Assembly: GCF_015832195.1 (NCBI RefSeq)
Contig: NC_052020.1
Coordinates: 60,019,888-60,083,887, forward strand
Direction: 5' to 3'
Source: Motacilla alba alba
Lineage: Eukaryota; Chordata; Aves; Passeriformes; Motacillidae
DNA: 64,000 nt
In this document: positions 12,125 through 23,350 of the stretch, in pieces
Numbering within the stretch: position 1 is the stretch's first letter
Layout: every line of letters starts with the position of its first letter
Translations under genes and position numbers: made by a program
Notes under the pieces: model-generated
Database searches by the model: none
What the model was told of the DNA's origin: nothing
What the model saw: the letters and a program-made list of their open reading frames with translations, nothing else

Positions 12125-12495
12125 TCCAAAAGTGTGTGGATGTGGCACTTGGGGACACGGGTTAGTGGTGGGATTGGCAATGCTGAGGGCTCAATTTTAG
12201 AGGGCTTTTCCAACCTAAACAGTTCCACGCTGTGCCCTTTCATACGAAGTCTCGAGCCGCACCAAGGGAAACACAGGTTGGATATTTGGAAAAAGTTTTT
12301 CATGGAAAGGGTGATAAAGTTCTGGAATGTTCTACCCGGGGAGGTGGTGGAGTCACCATCCCTGGGTGTGTTTAACAAAGCCTGGATGTGGCACTGGGTG
12401 CCAGGGCTGAGTTGAGCTGTTGGGGCTGGGTTGGACTGGATGATCCTGAAGGTCTCTCCCAACCCAGTGATTCTGGGAATTCTATGAAAGGACCT
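12125..12495 (+). mobile_element. CR1 3' fragment, divergent subfamily
   Basis: Sense CR1 with GGTTGGATATTTGGAAAAAG, GGGGAGGTGGTGGAGTCACC, a TGGATGTGGCACTGGG segment and the end TTGGACTGGATGATCCTGAA. It is of the group whose 3' UTR carries the VESPSLGVF-like coding remnant rather than the commoner GCAGGGG type. Confidence 0.88.
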
Positions 12496-13104
12496 GCTCC
12501 AGTGGCAGGGAATCACTTCAGGGTCTTCCATGTTTAGGATCCATGGGAGCAGGGAGGACTGCTGAGAGCATCTGTATGGCTCTTACAGCTCTGATGTTTT
12601 AAATAATTCAATATATCCAACCCCTTGCTCTTACTACAGCCCACCCTAGGGACACTAAAATGGGAAAAACAGCCCCAAAAATAAGGTGAGGGAAGGGTGG
12701 GACCCTCCTGAGAGGAGCACAGGCCTGCTGGGACAATGCTGGGGACTTTGGGGCAGCTCAGAGGAGCCTCCCAGGAGCCGCCACACCCTGGGCCACGCTC
12801 AGCCGCTCTGCAGGTGCTTCAAGTAGAAACGAGAACCACTTTGGGGCCAGTGATGGTTTTAGAGCATTTCCACCCCTGGGGAAACCTGGGGCGGTTCCTC
12901 CACCACAAATAACCAAAAAAAAAAGCAGCAGGTGACACTTGGAAGTGAGCTGGTGAACGTCCCACCCTGGAAAACAGCCCTGGTGGAGCTGCCCCAGCAC
13001 AAAAGCAGCTCTTAAATCCCGGAGAGAGGAGACCCCACTGTGCCCCTGGGAAGGTGTGGAACCCCAAAATTCCATGGGTTTTTTTTGTTTGGATTGGATT
13101 TATC
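12496..13104. other. GNG2 5' intron, single-copy stretch
   Basis: No gene or named repeat seen. Confidence 0.5.
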
Positions 13105-13400
13105 ATAGAGAGATGGAGTAGTTTGGTTTGGAAAGGACCTTAAATCCCATCTCATCCCACCTCTGCCATGGCAGGGACACCTTTCAGGGATCCCAGGCTG
13201 CTCCAAGCCCTGTCCAGCCTGGCCTGGGACACTTCCAGGGATGCACAGAAACCTGTGCCAGCCCCTTCCCACCCTCATATTCCTTCCCAAAATCCTATGC
13301 AACCGTGCCATTCCCCGTGTCCTGTCCCTCCATCCCTTGTCCAAAGTCCCTCTCTGCAGCTTTTTGCAGCCCTGTGAAGAAAGCCAGCCCTTTCCAGGCG
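13105..13400 (-). mobile_element. CR1 3' fragment
   Basis: Reverse CR1: TAGTTTGGTTTGGAAAGGACC at the left, CAGGCTGCTCCAAGCCCTG inside, then the truncated 5' end near 13400. Confidence 0.86.
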
Positions 13401-13489
13401 CAGGGAATAACCCCCAGCCCCGCTGCACAACAACCAACCATCGAGCTGTGATTACAGAGCAGAGCCCAAAGGGGACACGATCCATGTCC

Positions 13490-13620
13490 CGGCCACGTAA
13501 AACATCATTAGCATGAAAATAACGAGGAAGGACTCATTAACCTGTGGGCTCCAAGGCAGGAATCCCATTATCCAGGCACACGCGTGCCATTAAGTGAGGG
13601 AAATAAGGCACTGCCTGGAT
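13490..13620. promoter_or_regulatory. Candidate conserved non-coding element
   Basis: A block rich in homeodomain-type cores (CATTAG, CATTAA, CATTAT, CATTAAG) in non-repetitive DNA. Texture suggests an enhancer; conservation cannot be tested here. Confidence 0.25.
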
Positions 13621-13719
13621 TCCCTTGGGAGTGCCATAAAGCTCCTCTCGCTGCAGGCAAAGCTCAGCACAGCAGCAGTGGGTGTGAGAGCAGCCCTGTG
13701 ATAATGGGAAGACCAGGAA

Positions 13720-14130
13720 ATATTTTTTTCAATATAAAAATTAAAATTAACATGTAAAAATAAACACATTAATAACCATATAAATATAAATAACCATATA
13801 ATATCAATAACCATATAAATAACTGTAAAAGAAACATAAAAATAAACATAAAATAAACTTTAAAATAACCATAAAAGAAACATAAAATTAAAAATAAAAC
13901 TAAAAATATAAATAAAACTATAAATAAAGTATAAATATAAATGACCATATAAATATAAATATAATTAAATGAAATTATAAAATAAAAATAGAAAAATAAA
14001 AATAGAAAAGAAATATACTTTATATATTTCTATAGAATAAAATATAAAAATAATGTTACATAAAAATATAAAATATATTATATAATATATAAAAATATAA
14101 AATAAAAAATAGAAATAAAAGTTAAAAATC
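13720..14130. repeat. AT-rich array (ATAAACATAAAATAA / ACCATATAAATA)
   Basis: About 410 bp of A-rich plus-strand DNA made from imperfect ATAAATA, AACCATATAAATA and AAACATAAAA units. Strong strand asymmetry (A much greater than T). Confidence 0.88.
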
Positions 14131-14500
14131 CAAAGGGATTTTGCTGCCTAAGGCCAGGAGCTGAGCTCTGATGGAGGAGACCTGGAGATCATTTGGGATA
14201 ATGCTGGCACAGCTCCTGAGTGACCTGTATCCAAGTGCTGCCATCACTCCAGCAGGCTGGGAATTCCCAGATTCCCCAAATGGGGTCAGGCATTCTCTCT
14301 GCATCCAGTACATCTCCAGCCCTGTCTCTGGAAGCTTCCATCCCTGTGCTGGCCCAGGGAGGGAGGTCACTGCTAGGAAATCCAGTGCCTGGAAAATAAA
14401 CTTCCCTCTAAATGCCACGCTCAAATATTTTGGCATTTTTTTCCTTGGATCTGAGGACACTTTCCAGGGTGTTGCTTGCTTGACTGCAATGGGTAAAGAG
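14131..14500. other. GNG2 5' intron, single-copy stretch
   Basis: No gene signal; ends at a short CR1 tail. Confidence 0.45.
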
Positions 14501-14504
14501 GAGC

Positions 14505-14570
14505 TGGGGGTTGGAATGGGATGGGCTTTAAGGTCCCTTCCAACCCAAACCATTCTGGGATTCCACGGAA
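14505..14570 (+). mobile_element. Short CR1 tail
   Basis: Only the last 65 bases of CR1: GGTCCCTTCCAACCCAAACC and ATTCTGGGATTCC. Confidence 0.8.
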
Positions 14571-14844
14571 AACGCTGGCAATAAATGTCTGGATATGAAA
14601 ATTTTGCTGCTGATCTTTGCTATTTGAAAAAGCTCCAAAAAATCCCATCTCATCTGTTGCTCTCTGCCGAATGAAGAGCTTTGGGTACATTTGAACGACG
14701 TTTTGTTTCTGTCACCAGCAGCACCCAGCCTGAGCAGGCACCAAAAATCGGGATTTAGGTGAAAACAGTGAGGCACATCCCTGATCCCTGGTGCAGCTGT
14801 GCCAGCTCTCGGTCTGCTCATTCCAGCTTTCCCAAACATTTCCC

Positions 14845-15380
14845 AAAGAATGCCCAAATATTGGAGAACTCAGGGCTGCCCAAATATCAGGGAATACGGA
14901 TACTGAGGGATAAGAAAGCCCATCCAGAGGGAAATACAGATTCCCAGATATTTGGGAAATAGGGATGCCCAAATACTTGGGAGCAAGGATATCCCAATTT
15001 TGAGGAGTGAGAATGTTCAAATACTGAAGGATGAGGATGCCCAGATACTGGAAAATAAAATGCCCAAATACTGAGGAATTAGAATGTCCAAATACTGGGG
15101 AACATGGACACCCAAATCCTGGGGAATTCAGGGATATCCAAAGAGGATAAAGATGAAGAATGAAGATACCCATATAAAGGAAAAAAATATTATTAAGGGG
15201 GAAAAATATTATTAAGGGGGAAAAATATTATTAAGGGGAAAAAATATTATTAAGGGGAAAAAATATTATTAAGGGGGAAAAATTATACTTGGGGAACAAA
15301 AATGCCCAAATACTGAGGAATAAGGATGTCCAAATTTTGGGGAATGAGGATGCCAAAATCCTGAGGAATCTTCACCTCTT
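14845..15380. repeat. 24-bp minisatellite array A (AGGATGCCCAAAT)
   Basis: Imperfect 24-bp units of the type GAGGAATAAGGATGCCCAAA with alternating CTGGGGAACA variants. A 21-bp subarray (15178-15290) is embedded. The unit length is a multiple of three, so open frames persist on both strands. Confidence 0.92.
15178..15290. repeat. 21-bp subarray AAAATATTATTAAGGGGG
   Basis: Five nearly perfect copies of a 20-21-bp unit nested in the 24-bp array. Confidence 0.93.
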
Positions 15381-15945
15381 ATCTGTGATGTGGAGGAACA
15401 AATGTGGATGTGGAGCAGCTTGATGGGCTGGGATTGGGGTTGAAAGTGCCCTGAGCTAAAAGCCACCACTGCCCTGGGCCAACCAGCCCTCCTCCATCCC
15501 AGCCTGTCCCACCCTCCTGGATTCCTGGATGCATTTCCACACCAAATGGCACATCCACCCCAAAAGAGCCGCTGCGAAAGGAGCATTTCTTGATGCTGAG
15601 CCCTCCTGCTGAGCTGCCATCCCATTCCTCCCTGCCAGCCCGGGCTCCTGTGGGGCTCGGGCACCCCAGAGCTGCCAGCTCTGCTTGCAGGACTAATTAA
15701 GCTTCATTTGCCAGCTCCTCGTCAGCAGCAGCTGCTGCCTGCTTTGCACAGAGCTGAGAGGCTGTGGAGCAGAGAGGATCCTGGAATTTGGGTGCCTGGT
15801 GCTGGATCCATCCCCAGCTCCAGCTCCAAACCCATGGAATCAGAGCCGAACCACCTCCAGAAGGTTTTTCTCCTCTTTTAGTTGGGTTTTAGCTCAAGGT
15901 CTGCGTGGGTGGAGATTGGAATTCTCCTAAATGTTAGAAAAAAAT
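15381..15945. other. GNG2 5' intron, single-copy stretch
   Basis: No gene or repeat signal. Confidence 0.45.
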
Positions 15946-15949
15946 GGCA

Positions 15950-16100
15950 TTTTCCCATCCCTGGAAGTGTCCAAGGCCAGGTTGGATGGGGCTTGGAGCA
16001 ACCTGGGTTAGTAGAAAGTGTCCCTCCCCATGGAAGGGGATGGAAAAAGATGAGCTTGAAGACCCCTTCCAACCCAAAGCATTCCATAATTTATGGTGGA
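15950..16100 (+). mobile_element. CR1 3' fragment
   Basis: Sense CR1 tail: CCAAGGCCAGGTTGGATGGG to CCCCTTCCAACCCAAAGC. Confidence 0.87.
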
Positions 16101-17465
16101 ATGACCTCAGAGGGCTTTTCCCACCTGGATGATTCCATGGCTCGGTTTTCCAGATTTTTTTTTTTTCCACTTCCCAGCAAGGTTTTTCTCTGCTTTCCAT
16201 AAACCTCATCTCTCCCCTCTGAACCAAAAGGAAAAGCAGGAGTGAAACAGAAAGTGCTGACATTGGCCAGGCTGAAGCTTCTCCCTTCCCTCACCACAAA
16301 GACTGAAAGCAGCATCCCCCACCCCAAAACCAGCTCCTTTTTGGGGTGAAAGCAGCAGCCTCCCTGCTCCTTGCTTGCAAAACCAAAAGTCATATTTTCC
16401 ACCCCTGATGCACCAGCACTTTCCACTCAGTTACAGCAAAGTGGGGGAATCCCACTGGGACAGCCAGGATTTTGGGGAGAGTGGGGATCAGGCTTGATCC
16501 TACCAGGCAGGCATCACCCATGTGGGGGTTCGGTCCAGAAAATGGGGGGTTTTTGGACAGAAAATGGGTTTTTTGGACAGAAAAAAGGGCCTTTGGTCCA
16601 GAAATTGAACAAGGCTGGGTGTTATAATGGAGAAATTTGTCCCAAATCTCATTCATGCTGGGATTTCTCCCTGTCCCTGTGCTTCCCAAGAGCTGAGCCC
16701 AGCCCAGCTCGTCGCATCCCCACTGAGACTAGCAGGATTTCCCCCCCAAAAAAATGCCTTTTCCTCCCCAAAACCAGCCAGGATGCACATCCAGAAGGGA
16801 TAACTGGGAACAGGGTCCCAGCGTGGGAATCCCTCGTGAGGGGCTGGATGCCTTTGCCAGGCATCTTGTGGCTTTTGCTAAAAGCCATGGCTAAAAATAG
16901 GTGGCTCAGCTGAAAAAAAAAAATTTAAAAATTGCTAAATATATCCAGAAAAGTACAAAAATACAACAGGCAAAATAGAAAATAGCAGAGCCACGTTTTC
17001 CTGGGGGTGGGAGATGGGATAGTCCCACTGATCCCAACAGGAGTTACAGATCTGGCTGGAAAAGGAGCCTTAGCACACCCAAATTTCACATGTTTCACTC
17101 TTTCCTTAAGGAAATAAAATGATCTGAGCTTGATTTGTTCCATGGGGCAAAGAAAACCTTAATCCTGAGTGCTGCTTCCAGCCCCAGCTCCCAGCCCCTC
17201 TCCACAGGGATTTTATTCCCTTTCCCAGCCATTTTTTATCCTGGAGGTCCAATCCAGTGTTTAAATCCCTGGGAAGCAGCTTGCAGGTCAGAGAATGTGC
17301 TGGCAGATAAATAAATAAATTAATTAAAAGGCGAGGGAGAGGGGGAAAAAAAACCCCCGAGCCTGTTTCCATGGAAACAGCTTCCTTATCCCTTTGGCAG
17401 CATCCCATCCCTCCTGCCAAACCCAAACAGGAGGGGTGGGATGGGCACCTGGTTCAGCCCCAATT
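16101..17465. other. GNG2 5' intron, single-copy stretch
   Basis: No gene is supported. A short GGGTTTTTTGGACAG duplication lies at 16540-16600 and a perfect 18-bp palindrome at 17363-17380. Confidence 0.45.
17363..17380. promoter_or_regulatory. 18-bp palindrome, X-box/RFX-like
   Basis: CTGTTTCCATGGAAACAG is a perfect palindrome containing GTTTCCATGGAAAC, close to the RFX-family X-box GTTNCCATGGNAAC. Function is inferred. Confidence 0.4.
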
Positions 17466-17469
17466 ACTG

Positions 17470-17830
17470 ATCCCAGAATGGTTTGGGATGGAAAGGACCT
17501 TAAAGCTCATCCAGTGTCACCCCCTGTCATTCACAGGGACCCCTCCCACCATCCCAGGCTGCTCCAAGCCCTGTCCAGCCTGGCCTTGGGCACTGCCAGG
17601 GATCCAGGGGCAGCCACAGCTGCTCTGGGAATTCCATCCCAGGGTCTCCTCACCTTCCCATTAAAAAAATCTTCCTTATATCTGAGTCTGAATCCACCCT
17701 CTTTTAAATTAAAACCCTTTTTGCTGCCCTATGAAAATCTGTCCTCCTTTAGAAGGTTCCTTCAGGCCCTGCCAGGGGCTCTGAGGTTTCCCTGGAGCTT
17801 TCCCTTCTCCAGGTGAGCACCCCCAGCCCA
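17470..17830 (-). mobile_element. CR1 3' fragment
   Basis: Reverse CR1 beginning CCCAGAATGGTTTGGGATGG and reaching TTCTCCAGGTGAGCACCCCC. Very similar in extent to the copy at 4321-4770. Confidence 0.9.
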
Positions 17831-18474
17831 GCCTTGGGCATTTCCAAGGATGGGAATGATCAAGGCAAGGCAAAAGCACGTTTTGCTCTTCCCTAATTTT
17901 GCTCTAAAGGAGGAGCTCGGCAGTGGGATTGGCTGTGTCAGAGATGGGATGTGCCCTTCACTCACCTTGTGTGGAGCCCAGCTGGAGGCAGGAGGCTCCA
18001 GGCTCACATCCCTGCTGTGTCCCCTCTGTCCCTGGAGCAGCCCCTGCCCCCGTGGGCATCATGTGCAGGGGAACCTCAGCTGCTTTTGTTTTCTCTCCAG
18101 CCCCTAACGGCCCGAAATGAAGCAAACAGGAACCAACCTCCACTTCCTTTTTTTGTTTTTTAGGGTTTTTGTGGTTTTTGTAAAAAAAAAAATATTGTTC
18201 AGGTGAAGGATCAGCTGCTCTGGTTCCTCCTGCCACCATCCCTACAAGGTTTTGGCTCTCTCCATCCCAGTGCCACAGGGAGGGAGCACAGACCTGCTCC
18301 GGGGTTGGAAAAAGGCTCCAGAGCCATGGGAATGCCACTAGGGAATGCACTGGTGGATGAACAAACCCCCAGGCTGCTCTAAGGTTGTCATTTGGGGAAA
18401 AATCCTGGGAAAAATGCTGGTGCACAAAGGATAATCCCAGTGGTGGGAGCAGATCAGGCTCTGGGTGTTCCCTC
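17831..18474. other. GNG2 5' intron, single-copy stretch
   Basis: No gene signal seen. Confidence 0.45.
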
Positions 18475-19545
18475 ACCTCAGCCAAACACTGGGCCATAAG
18501 GATGCCCAAATTCCGAGGGGTAAGGTGGAATAACATGCCCAAATACCAGGGAACAAGGATGCCCAAATACCAGGGAACAAGGATGCCCAAATATTGAGCA
18601 GTGCCCAGCTCCCGGGGAATTCGAGGATGCCCAAATACCAGGGAACAAGGATGCCCAAATATTGAGCAGTGCCCAGTTCCTGGGGAATTCGAGGATGCCC
18701 AAATGCCAAGGATTACAAATGCCCACATAAAGGGGAAATAAGGAATTCCTGGATGCCTGGGGAATAATGATGCCCAAAGAATGAGGAATAAGGGTGCCCA
18801 TAAAGAGGGAATAAAGAATTCCCACCTACCTGGGGAATAAGAATGCCCAGATATTGAGGAATAAATATGTCCAGATACTGGGAATTCAGGGCTGCTAAAA
18901 TCCTCAGGAGTAAGGATGCCCAGATTCTGAGGAATTAGGATGTCCAAATCCTGGGGAACACGGACACCCAAATCCTGGGGAATTCAGGGATACCCAAACA
19001 CTGAGGAATAAGGATGCCCACATAAAGAAAACAATTATTCCCAGATACTCGGGGAACAAAAATGCCCCAATTCTGAGGAATAAGGATTTCCCAAATAGTG
19101 GGAAATAAGAATGCCCAAATACTGGAGAGCAAGGTTGACCAAATACCAGGGAATAAGAATGTCCACATATTGGGGAATTCAGGGCTGCCCAAATATCAGG
19201 GAATAAGGAATAAGAAAGGCCATACAGAAGGAAATACAGATTCCCAGGTATTTCAGAAATAGGGATGCCCAAGTACTTGGGAACAAGGATATCCAGATTT
19301 TGAGGAACAAGAATGTTCAAATACTGAAGGATGAGGATGCCCAGATACTGAGGAATAAGGATGCCCAAATTCTGAGGAATAAGGATGCCCAAACCCTGGG
19401 GAATAAAGATTGTGCAAATTTTGGGGAATAAGGATGCCCAGATCCTGAAGAATAAGGATGCCCAAATTCTGAGGAATAAGGATGTGCAAATTTGGGGGAA
19501 TAAGGATGCCCAAATTCTGAGGAATAAAGATGCCCAGATCCTGGG
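18475..19545. repeat. 24-bp minisatellite array B, with higher-order units
   Basis: About 1.07 kb of the same 24-bp unit as array A (GAATAAGGATGCCCAAATTC). A roughly 72-bp block ending CCCAG(C/T)TCC(C/T)GGGGAATTC is tandemly duplicated near 18560-18700. Stretches of several units in the same order are shared with array A. Confidence 0.93.
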
Positions 19546-19916
19546 GAGACAGGCTGGCATCTCCTCCTGCTGTGGCTCAGAAGGGAAGGGCCCCGGGCTG
19601 TCACATGCTGTGACACCCCAGCAGGACAGATAAGGGCACACATCCTGTCACACCATCCCCAGCCCCAACCCCGTGCTCTCTACCAGGGCTCAGCCCTGTC
19701 AGGCTGCACCTCAGAGAAAATGAAAATGCCTTAAGGTTTAAATGGGGTTTTTTGGGGGGGTTGGGTTTTTAAGGTTTAATGAGATGTTAAAAACACCCAG
19801 AGGTCACCAGGAGACTGCAGGCTGCTGCAGCACAGGAGTGGAGGAGAGGAGAATCACAACTTCAGGAAACCTCCCGAAATCCATGGCTGGATCAGAGCAT
19901 CTGCAGCACCCAGATC
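19546..19916. other. GNG2 5' intron, single-copy stretch
   Basis: No gene signal. Confidence 0.4.
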
Positions 19917-20135
19917 ACAGAATCCCAGACTGCTCTGGGCTGGAAGAAACCCTCAAGCTCATCCCATTCCAATTCCCTGCCCCTATCCCAGGCTGCTCAT
20001 CCAGCCTGGCACTGAACATTTCCAGGGATTGGGAATCCACAGCTGCTCTGGGCACCCTGTGCCAGGGCCTCCCCACCCTCCCAGCCAGGAATTTCTTCCT
20101 TATCAGCTCATCCAGCTCTGAACTCCTGACCCTTC
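19917..20135 (-). mobile_element. CR1 3' fragment
   Basis: Reverse CR1: TCACAGAATCCCAGACTGC at the left, then CAGCTGCTCTGGGCACCCTG and CAGGAATTTCTTCCTTATC. Confidence 0.86.
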
Positions 20136-20424
20136 ATTAAGGGAAGCAGCCAAGAGCCATTATTTCATGCTAATTAACATATCCAGCCACGGGTTTCAGC
20201 TTTTTAACATCCTGCTCTGAAGTACTGGCCAGGGTGAAGATAAGGATCTTGATGGGAAGATGGGAAATGGGGATTGAAAGGGAAGGGAGGATGAAGGGAG
20301 AGCTGCAAATGGAGTTGTTTCTCCCGGCATCACATTTGCAAGAGGATTTGGGTGTTCGGCTGTGTCAACACCACATTTCCAAGAGGATTTGGAAAGAGAC
20401 AAACCTACCCTGGAAAGGGTGGAA

Positions 20425-20665
20425 AAGAAAAAGGGAAAAAAAAAAAAAAGGAAAAAAGAGAGGGGAAAAAAAGAGGAAAATGAGAGGAAAAAAGGGTATA
20501 AAAGGAGGGGGAGGGGGAAGAGAAATAAAAAGAGGAAAAAGAGAGGGAAAAAAAGGCAAAAAAGGAGGAAAAAAGGGGGTGAAAAAAGGGGGAAAATTAT
20601 TTTCCTGTGCATTCTGTATTTCCACAATCCATAACTTTGAAAAGGAATTTACTGTGGCGTGCATT
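20425..20665 (+). repeat. GA-rich module, copy 1 of 3
   Basis: Polypurine GGGAAAA/GAGGAAAA tract including GGTATAAAAGGAGGGGGAGG, followed by a unique tag (CTGTGCATTCTGTATTTCC through AAAAGGAATTTACTGTGG) that recurs after copy 2. Confidence 0.85.
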
Positions 20666-20689
20666 CATGCAAATCACCCAAATTCAAGG

Positions 20690-20755
20690 CTGGGGAATGG
20701 TTCGGCTCCACAATCTCAGGGATCTTCTCCAACCTAAATGATTCCATGATTTCCC
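20690..20755 (+). mobile_element. Short CR1 tail
   Basis: GGGATCTTCTCCAACCTAAA and ATTCCATGATT, the last 65 bases of a CR1 of the CCAACCTAA group. Confidence 0.75.
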
Positions 20756-21479
20756 AATCCCTGCTCATTGGCCTGGGGACACAGCCACCCCGAGGAACTG
20801 GGACAAAACCTTGCCCTGATTTGGTTAAAAGTCCTATTTTAGGGGCATCTTCCCTATAACCACAGGAAATGGGGAGGAAAATGTGGATTTTTGCCGTGGC
20901 TCGTGCCAGGCTGCCGGGCCCACCCCTCTGCAAATCAGTTTTCAGCTCAAATAAACCTCAAATCCCCTTTTTTTTTTTTTTGGCTAGAGCCTCATCATTT
21001 TCTCCCCAAAAAAACCCCTCGTGCAGCAGGCTGCAGAAATCCTCGTGATGAGAAATCATCCCCCGATGATTTCACCCCAATCAAACCTTTATTAGAATTT
21101 TATTTTAAGTAACACTCACAGGGAGCCCAATGACCCTTTCCAGCCTCTGGGAATCACCCAACAAGTTACATCAGCACAGAAGCAACCCCGTTAAGCAGCC
21201 CCATTAATCTGAGCCCCCCCCCATCCCCCAGGAATTACCTGAGACTGCTTTAATTAGGTATCCACCGTGCAAAAGAATTAATTAATTGGTGATAAGCACC
21301 TGAACCACATTACTCATAAGGCTCTATTTCAAGCTTCAAATACAGCAAACAGGTCACAGCCCAGCTGAGAGTGGAGACAGAATTCCCAGGGCTGCTGCCT
21401 GGTGTTTCTCTTCCTTGTCGTGGAAAGAACAAGGCTGGGAATTTTTTTACCTTTTTTTTTTAAATTAATTTTTCTTCCA
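20756..21479. other. GNG2 5' intron, single-copy, possible conserved element
   Basis: Between 21165 and 21320 the sequence is rich in TTAATTA/ATTACC cores (TTAATTAGGTATCCACC, AATTAATTAATTGG) and free of repeats. This is a candidate non-coding regulatory element only. No coding signal. Confidence 0.3.
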
Positions 21480-21615
21480 TCCTTGGAAGTGTTCAAGGCC
21501 AGGTTGGACAGGGTTTGGAGCAACCTGGGACAGTGGGAATTGTCCCTGCCCGTGGCAGGGGGTGGGACTGGGTGATTTTAAGGTCTCCTCCAACCCAAAC
21601 CATTGGGGGATTCCA
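21480..21615 (+). mobile_element. CR1 3' fragment
   Basis: Sense CR1: TTCAAGGCCAGGTTGGACAG, then CTCCTCCAACCCAAACC. It abuts the left copy of the large direct duplication. Confidence 0.87.
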
Positions 21616-21624
21616 TTTTTTTTC

Positions 21625-22003
21625 CCAGGTTTTTCACAGCATCCAGAGCTGGTGCCTTCAGAGCTGCTCCAACAGTGGCTGCACCACGTGGAGATGGAGT
21701 TCTGGGGTAGTTTGGGGGGGGTTAGTGTGTTTTAGGGGTAAAACACACCAAATCCCCCAAAATGATCCCAGTTCTCTTGGGGCTGGGAGGGTTTGACATC
21801 CCTGAGGGAGCCGTGAGGGGAGGAAAGCATCTGCTGAGGGCCACAGCCCAAAGGGGCCACAGGGGACAGGGCAGGGTTTAGCAGGTTTCTGAGGGGGAAA
21901 AAAAGGGGAAAAGGAGAGGAAAAATGGTATAAAAGGAGGGGGGAAAAGAGAAATAAAAAGAGGAAAAAGAGAGAAAAAAAAAGCTAAAAAGGGGTGAAAA
22001 AGA
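21625..22003 (+). repeat. Direct duplication, left copy (unique part plus GA module 2)
   Basis: Begins CCAGGTTTTTCACAGCATCC and runs through the hairpin-bearing CTAAAACACACC region into GA-rich DNA. It matches 23351-23718 at over 90 percent by eye, with one 13-bp insertion near 21650. Confidence 0.92.
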
Positions 22004-22834
22004 AAAGGAGAAAATTCCCCTGTGCACTCTGCATTTCCCCATCCATAATTTTGAAAAGGAATTTACAGTGGCTTGTGCTGGCTCCGACATTTCACAGCCT
22101 GGCAAAGCTGAGGCTGTGAGAGGGGTTCTGCAGGCTGAGGGGGATGAGGGCAGGGATGAAGGCAGGGATGGAGAAAGAGGTGCAGACAGGGATCCAGGGA
22201 TGCAGGCAGAGATGCAGGTGTGGATCAGGGCAGGGATGCAGGAACTGATGCAGAGAGGGATGTGGACAAGATCTGGGCAGGGATGTGAGCAGGATGTTGT
22301 CAGGGGTGCTGTCTTAGGCTGGAAATGGAGCTGTGCATTCCATTTCCCCTCTGTCAGAGCTGGGGCAGTTCTCCTCTGTCCATGGGGCAGTTCTCTTTAT
22401 CTCTGCCACAGCCAATCCTCCCTCCAGGAGATCTCTGCTGTCCATGGCCACGGAGTGTCCCTGCAGGGCTGATCCAATTCCATCATCCCATGGGAGATGC
22501 TCTGCCCAGGGCAGGAGCCAAGCATTCCTACCTGGATCCAATCTGAGCCTGGAACAGCACAGCAGCCTCTGCCCCCTGCATTCCCAGAGGAGCAGCTTTC
22601 TCCTGCCCTGCATTCCCAGAGGAGCAGCTTTCTCCTGCCCTGCATTCCCAGAGGAATTCCAGGCCCATCTCCAGCAGCCCTGGAGCTGCAGAGGAAAACT
22701 CCAGCCTTGTGCAGGATCCCTGCTCCAGCAGAAGCACAGCTGGCCCTGCAGGAGGGCTGAGCCACCATGGAATGGCACTGTGCCACCACCCTGACACACA
22801 GGGGGGCAGGGCCTGCTCTGGCTCTGGCAGGGGT
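22004..22834. other. GNG2 5' intron with short tandem blocks
   Basis: A GCAGGGATG-rich block lies at 22130-22310. A 32-bp unit (TGCATTCCCAGAGGAGCAGC) is repeated about 2.5 times at 22577-22655. No gene signal. Confidence 0.5.
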
Positions 22835-23040
22835 TTGTTTTCTTTTTTGTACTATTGCATTTGTATTTTTAATTTTCCCAATAAAGAACTGCTATTCCTA
22901 CTCCCATCTCTTTGCCTGAGAGCCCCTTAATTTCAAAATTGTGATAATTCCTAGGGAGGGAGTTTGCATTTTCCATTTCAGGGGAGGCTCCTGCCCTCCT
23001 CAGCAGACACCTGGCTTTCCAAACCCGATGCACACAGGGC
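22835..23040 (+). mobile_element. Probable ERV LTR 3' fragment
   Basis: TTTTCCCAATAAAGAACTGC with AATAAA at 22880-22885, then GAGAGCCCCTTAATTTC and GGGGAGGCTCCTGCCCTCC. I recognise this as a motif series common in songbird retroviral LTRs, but I cannot name the family. Ends are not defined. Confidence 0.5.
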
Positions 23041-23350
23041 TGTGTGTGGGGATCTGGGCAGGCCTGGAGCCCTGGCAGAGCTCAAACCAGGTTATTTGGG
23101 CGGGCTGGCAGAAGTAGGTCGCTGGTGCTGCTGCTCTGACCCATATTATCCCAATTAAATTTAACTCCCTGCCCTGCTGCTGCCTCTCTCTCTCTCCCCT
23201 GTGCCCTGCTGCATTCCAGGCTAAAGTAGGCCCTGCTTTTGGAGGCAGGCTGTACACCTGAGCCCTGCCCAGGAATGAGGAGAGGAGGGCATGGCCAGCC
23301 TGGCAGAACTGGGGCAGGGACACAGAGGCAGCAGCAGCAGCATTTCTGGT
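23041..23350. other. GNG2 5' intron, single-copy stretch
   Basis: No gene signal. Confidence 0.4.

Noticed and set aside
14845..19545. Possible CRISPR-like array of 24-bp repeats
   Set aside because: No spacers between units; contiguous degenerate repeats in a vertebrate intron.
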